A stretch of 7,093 nucleotides of DNA from contig QNEM01000108.1 of assembly GCA_003645215.1 (NCBI GenBank), positions 1-7,093 of the forward strand, read 5' to 3'. The notes under the pieces are model-generated. The model did not search any database, was not told the DNA's origin, and saw only the letters and a program-made list of their open reading frames with translations. Positions 4,397 through 7,093 of this stretch are shown here, piece after piece. Source of the stretch: Gammaproteobacteria bacterium. Its GTDB lineage: Bacteria; Pseudomonadota; Gammaproteobacteria; Eutrophobiales; Eutrophobiaceae. Both the position numbers and the translations under genes were made by a program. Within the stretch, counting starts at the first letter, position 1, and each line of letters opens with the position of its first letter.

Positions 4397-6808
4397 CTAG
4401 TGTGGCCTGACGATATCCTTCCCTGACTCTGAAATTACTTCATCAGACTTAACCAGATTTGATGGTTTATCATTTTCAGAGAGCATCTTAGGCATACTTT
4501 TTAATGCAACCTCGAAGACTTCATCTATCCATCTTACAGGTCGAATGTCCAGATTCTCTTTTATGTTGTCAGGAATCTCCACAAGGTCTCTTTCGTTCTC
4601 TTTCGGGATAAGCACTATTTCAATTCCACCGCGTAATGCCGCCAGTAATTTTTCCTTGAGACCACCAATAGGCAATATCTCACCACGTAAAGTTATCTCG
4701 CCGGTCATGGCAACATTCGCCTTTACCGGTATCCCTGTAATTGCAGAAACTATAGATACACACATGGCACCACCGGCACTTGGCCCATCTTTTGGTGTTG
4801 CGCCTTCAGGGACATGGATATGGAAATCGTGTTCCTTATAGACCTCGGGGGCAATCCCCAACATCTCACTGCGACTCTTGACTACTGTCATTGCCGCCTC
4901 GATCGATTCTTGCATGACATCACCCAGCTGTCCGGTTCTCGTGGCCTTGCCTTTCCCCGGGACAATGGCTGTTTCTATGGTTAACAGGTCGCCTCCTACT
5001 TCAGTCCATGCCAGGCCTGTGACTTGTCCAACCCTGTCTTCTTCTTCTGCCCGTCCAAACCGATAACGCTGAACCCCGATCAAATCTTCCAGACTTTCAG
5101 GGACAACATCAATACATTCTATGGAAGGATCATCCAGTATTTTCTTGACCACCTTACGACAAATATTTGCAATCTCCCTGTCAAGACTACGCACACCGGC
5201 TTCGCGTGAATAATAACGAATAATGTCGCGAATAGTGCCTTCTTCAATCTTGATCTCTCCTTCTTTAAGACCATTCTTTTCCAATTGCTTGGGAACCAGA
5301 TACTTGATCGCGATGCTTACCTTTTCATCCTCGGTGTAACCCGAAATACGTATGATTTCCATGCGATCAAGCAGCGGGCCAGGGATATCCAGACTATTTG
5401 CTGTAGTCACAAACATGACGTCTGAAAGGTCATAGTCGACCTCAAGGTAATGATCGGCAAAGGTATGATTTTGTTCCGGATCGAGGACTTCCAGTAATGC
5501 TGAAGCCGGATCGCCACGGAAGTCCATTGCCATTTTATCTATTTCATCAAACAAGAAGAGTGGGTTCTTCTTACCAACCTTGGCCAGACTCTGAACAATT
5601 TTTCCCGGCATAGATCCTATATATGTTCTTCTGTGACCACGAACCTCGGCCTCATCACGCACACCACCCAGAGACATACGGCAGAATTTTCTGTTGGTCG
5701 CCCTGGCGATAGATTTTCCAAGCGAAGTTTTACCAACCCCGGGAGGCCCTACCAGGCATAGAATCGGGCCTTTCATTTTGCGTACTCGATTTTGTACTGC
5801 CAGATACTCCAGTATCCTTTCCTTGACCTTTTCCAGGCCATAATGGTCTTCATCCAGAATTTTTTCTGCTTTAGCCAGGTCGCGGCTGATCCTGCTTCGA
5901 CTTTTCCAGGGAACACTCACCAACCAGTCGATATAATTTCTGACAACAGTCGCCTCAGCAGACATCGGCGACATCATTTTTAACTTGTTCAGTTCGGCAG
6001 TGGCTTTCTCTTTCGCCTCTTTAGACATGCCCAGGGTTTCGATCTTTTTAGCAAGATCCTCGATCTCATTGGGTGCATCTTCCATCTCTCCCAGCTCTTT
6101 CTGAATCGCTTTCATTTGCTCATTCAGATAATATTCACGCTGGCTCTTTTCCATCTGTGACTTGACGCGCCCACGAATGCGTTTTTCAACCTGCATCAGG
6201 TCTATTTCAGATTCCATCAGTCCAAGGATGCATTCCAGCCTCTCTTCAATGCTGAGCATCTCCAGGATGGTCTGCTTTTCTTCCATCTTGATCGACATAT
6301 GCGCAGCCATGGTATCGGCCAATCGACTTACATCTTCAATACCTGAAAGTGAGGTAATAACCTCTGGAGGGATTTTATTATTAAGCTTGACGTACTGCTC
6401 AAACTGATTAACGACAGATCGACTCAAGGCCTCAAGTTCCTGCTCATCCTGGCTGACTGATTCAAGTCTGGATGCAGTGATGGAAAAACCAATATCCGTC
6501 TCAACAAAGGCATCAATACTGGCCCGGTCAGATCCCTCAACCAATACCTTAATCGTGCCATCAGGGAGTTTTAATAATTGTAGAATATTCGCAATCGTAC
6601 CGACAGAATAGATATCATCAATAGAAGGATCGTCATCAGCCGCGCTTTTCTGTGCAACAAGTAATATTTTCTTGTTACCTTCCATCGCCTCATCCAGGGC
6701 CTTGACAGATTTTTCCCTGCCAACAAACAAAGGGATGACCATATGCGGATAAACCACAACGTCCCTTAGAGGCAGGGCCGGGTAAATATTGTTTTCTTCT
6801 GTACTCAT
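4397..6808 (-). CDS. lon: ATP-dependent protease Lon (LonA type)
   Basis: This 803-residue cytoplasmic AAA+ protease forms hexamers and degrades misfolded proteins and short-lived regulators. The order of domains is a LON substrate-binding domain (about 8–205, with PLRDVVVYPHMVIPLFVGREK), a coiled-coil linker (about 205–290), an AAA+ module, and a Ser-Lys protease domain. Walker A is GPPGVGKTS (354–362, Lys360). Walker B is LFLFDEID (417–424, Glu422). The arginine finger is Arg482 and the sensor-2 Arg is Arg540. The catalytic pair is Ser677 in KDGPSAGG and Lys720 in GGLKEK, matching E. coli Ser679 and Lys722. All key residues are present. The C-terminus carries a hydrophilic tail that makes it about 19 residues longer than E. 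coli Lon. The start at MSTEENN leads directly into the conserved N-domain. Its Shine-Dalgarno is poor: AAGG lies only 3 bases from ATG, and AGGA 13 bases away. It follows clpX and precedes hupB, with no clear terminator after the lon stop. Confidence 0.98.
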   Translation of the reverse strand: MSTEENNIYPALPLRDVVVYPHMVIPLFVGREKSVKALDEAMEGNKKILLVAQKSAADDDPSIDDIYSVGTIANILQLLKLPDGTIKVLVEGSDRASIDAFVETDIGFSITASRLESVSQDEQELEALSRSVVNQFEQYVKLNNKIPPEVITSLSGIEDVSRLADTMAAHMSIKMEEKQTILEMLSIEERLECILGLMESEIDLMQVEKRIRGRVKSQMEKSQREYYLNEQMKAIQKELGEMEDAPNEIEDLAKKIETLGMSKEAKEKATAELNKLKMMSPMSAEATVVRNYIDWLVSVPWKSRSRISRDLAKAEKILDEDHYGLEKVKERILEYLAVQNRVRKMKGPILCLVGPPGVGKTSLGKSIARATNRKFCRMSLGGVRDEAEVRGHRRTYIGSMPGKIVQSLAKVGKKNPLFLFDEIDKMAMDFRGDPASALLEVLDPEQNHTFADHYLEVDYDLSDVMFVTTANSLDIPGPLLDRMEIIRISGYTEDEKVSIAIKYLVPKQLEKNGLKEGEIKIEEGTIRDIIRYYSREAGVRSLDREIANICRKVVKKILDDPSIECIDVVPESLEDLIGVQRYRFGRAEEEDRVGQVTGLAWTEVGGDLLTIETAIVPGKGKATRTGQLGDVMQESIEAAMTVVKSRSEMLGIAPEVYKEHDFHIHVPEGATPKDGPSAGGAMCVSIVSAITGIPVKANVAMTGEITLRGEILPIGGLKEKLLAALRGGIEIVLIPKENERDLVEIPDNIKENLDIRPVRWIDEVFEVALKSMPKMLSENDKPSNLVKSDEVISESGKDIVRPH

Positions 6809-6880
6809 TTGCCTTGTTTTATCCTGCTGAAATTCTGATTAATGTTACCTGATTAACTGTATTTGTATCATATGGGGACT

Positions 6881-6908
6881 ATATGTGGACACATGTGCTC
6901 GTTTCAAG
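6881..6908 (-). promoter_or_regulatory. Candidate heat-shock (sigma-32) promoter of lon
   Basis: CTTGAAA (6908–6902) matches the sigma-32 −35 consensus exactly. Thirteen bases later CCACATAT (6888–6881) matches the −10 consensus CCCCATNT with one mismatch. Transcription would start near 6873, about 65 bases before the lon ATG. The same DNA also offers a sigma-70 reading: TTGAAA, an 18-base gap, then TATAGT (6883–6878). Heat-shock control is known for lon in E. coli, which supports the call. Confidence 0.68.
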
Positions 6909-6917
6909 GACAGAGTT

Positions 6918-6939
6918 CACATTAACTGCAAGTAATGTG
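6918..6939. repeat. Inverted repeat CACATTA / TAATGTG upstream of lon promoter
   Basis: The seven-base arms CACATTA (6918–6924) and TAATGTG (6933–6939) are perfect complements separated by eight bases. The centre of the element lies about 23 bases upstream of the −35 element of lon. It could be a regulator-binding site or an RNA hairpin in the clpX 3' region. I do not recognise it as any known operator. Confidence 0.5.
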
Positions 6940-6956
6940 CTTGTCCGAAAGACAAG
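6940..6956 (-). other. Small hairpin downstream of clpX (CTTGTC/GACAAG)
   Basis: A perfect 6-bp stem with a 5-base loop lies about 30 bases after the clpX stop. No T-run follows on the minus strand, so it is at best a 3'-end processing or weak pause structure. It directly adjoins the CACATTA/TAATGTG inverted repeat. Confidence 0.4.
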
Positions 6957-6986
6957 TATTTATCAATATCAATGTGCCCGAGTAAG

Positions 6987-7093
6987 CTATTCTGCTGCAG
7001 CTGAAACCAGTTCATCCATCTCCGGGCCGTCATAAATCATCAACGGTTTGGATTCACCATTAATCACCGCCTCATCAATCACCACTTTTGAAA
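6987..7093 (-). CDS. clpX: ATP-dependent Clp protease ATP-binding subunit ClpX, C-terminal 34 residues
   Basis: Only the last 34 codons and the TAG stop (6989–6987) are in the window, read in frame from base 7091. The peptide contains VVIDEAVINGE and SKPLMIY, which match the well-conserved ClpX C-terminus (E. coli: VVIDESVI and SKPLLIY). It ends in an acidic, Ala-rich tail, SAAAE. ClpX is the AAA+ unfoldase that feeds tagged proteins to ClpP. Catalytic motifs lie outside the window. Its position immediately before lon on the same strand is the classic clpP–clpX–lon order, which strongly supports the call despite the short length. The 178 bases to lon include a separate lon promoter. Confidence 0.93.
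   Translation of the reverse strand, partial: SKVVIDEAVINGESKPLMIYDGPEMDELVSAAAE

Noticed and set aside
4545..4841. 98-codon plus-strand open frame opposite the Lon protease domain
   Set aside because: The conserved Lon Ser-Lys protease coding region accounts for this sequence; no ribosome site or domain supports the antisense frame.
6835..6856. Direct repeat CTGATTAA, two copies 14 bases apart in the lon leader
   Set aside because: It is only 8 bp and AT-rich, downstream of the predicted start site; chance is a sufficient explanation.
6870..6908. CTTGAAA paired with the perfect CCCCATAT box at 6877–6870
   Set aside because: The gap is 24 bases, well outside the sigma-32 range, so the closer CCACATAT at 13 bases was preferred as the −10.

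Overview
The window looks like ordinary chromosome from a gammaproteobacterium of moderate GC content. The evidence is the gene order clpX–lon–hupB–tRNA-Val–tRNA-Asp–ppiD with fabI facing it, an arrangement I recall from Pseudomonas and related groups, plus close family-level matches in ClpX, Lon, HU-beta and FabI. I cannot name a genus. I see no insertion sequence, prophage, CRISPR array or other mobile DNA, and no new multi-gene system.

Plus strand, 1–1590: the 3' end of fabI (enoyl-ACP reductase, fatty-acid synthesis) is followed after 13 bases by a complete gene for a dicarboxylate/glutamate:cation symporter. The two probably share a transcript. A 100-base gap holding short GTGAAGT-type repeats and a weak hairpin separates them from the convergent minus-strand block.

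Minus strand, 1691–7093 (read right to left): the last 34 codons of clpX; a 178-base lon promoter region with a candidate heat-shock promoter; lon (complete, 803 residues); a 176-base gap with a near-consensus sigma-70 promoter for hupB and a terminator-like leader hairpin; hupB (HU-beta); tRNA-Val(UAC) and tRNA-Asp(GUC), 9 bases apart, closed by a strong intrinsic terminator; and ppiD, a membrane-anchored periplasmic chaperone. ClpX, Lon and PpiD all serve protein quality control. HU is a nucleoid protein and, in E. coli, a known Lon substrate. The hupB–tRNA spacing suggests that the tRNAs are cut from the hupB transcript.

The most useful observations are the eukaryotic-EAAT-like residue set in the symporter, the likely mRNA–tRNA cotranscript, the terminator-like hairpin in the hupB leader, and the overlapping heat-shock and housekeeping promoter elements ahead of lon. 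No gene-free stretch exceeds 300 bases.
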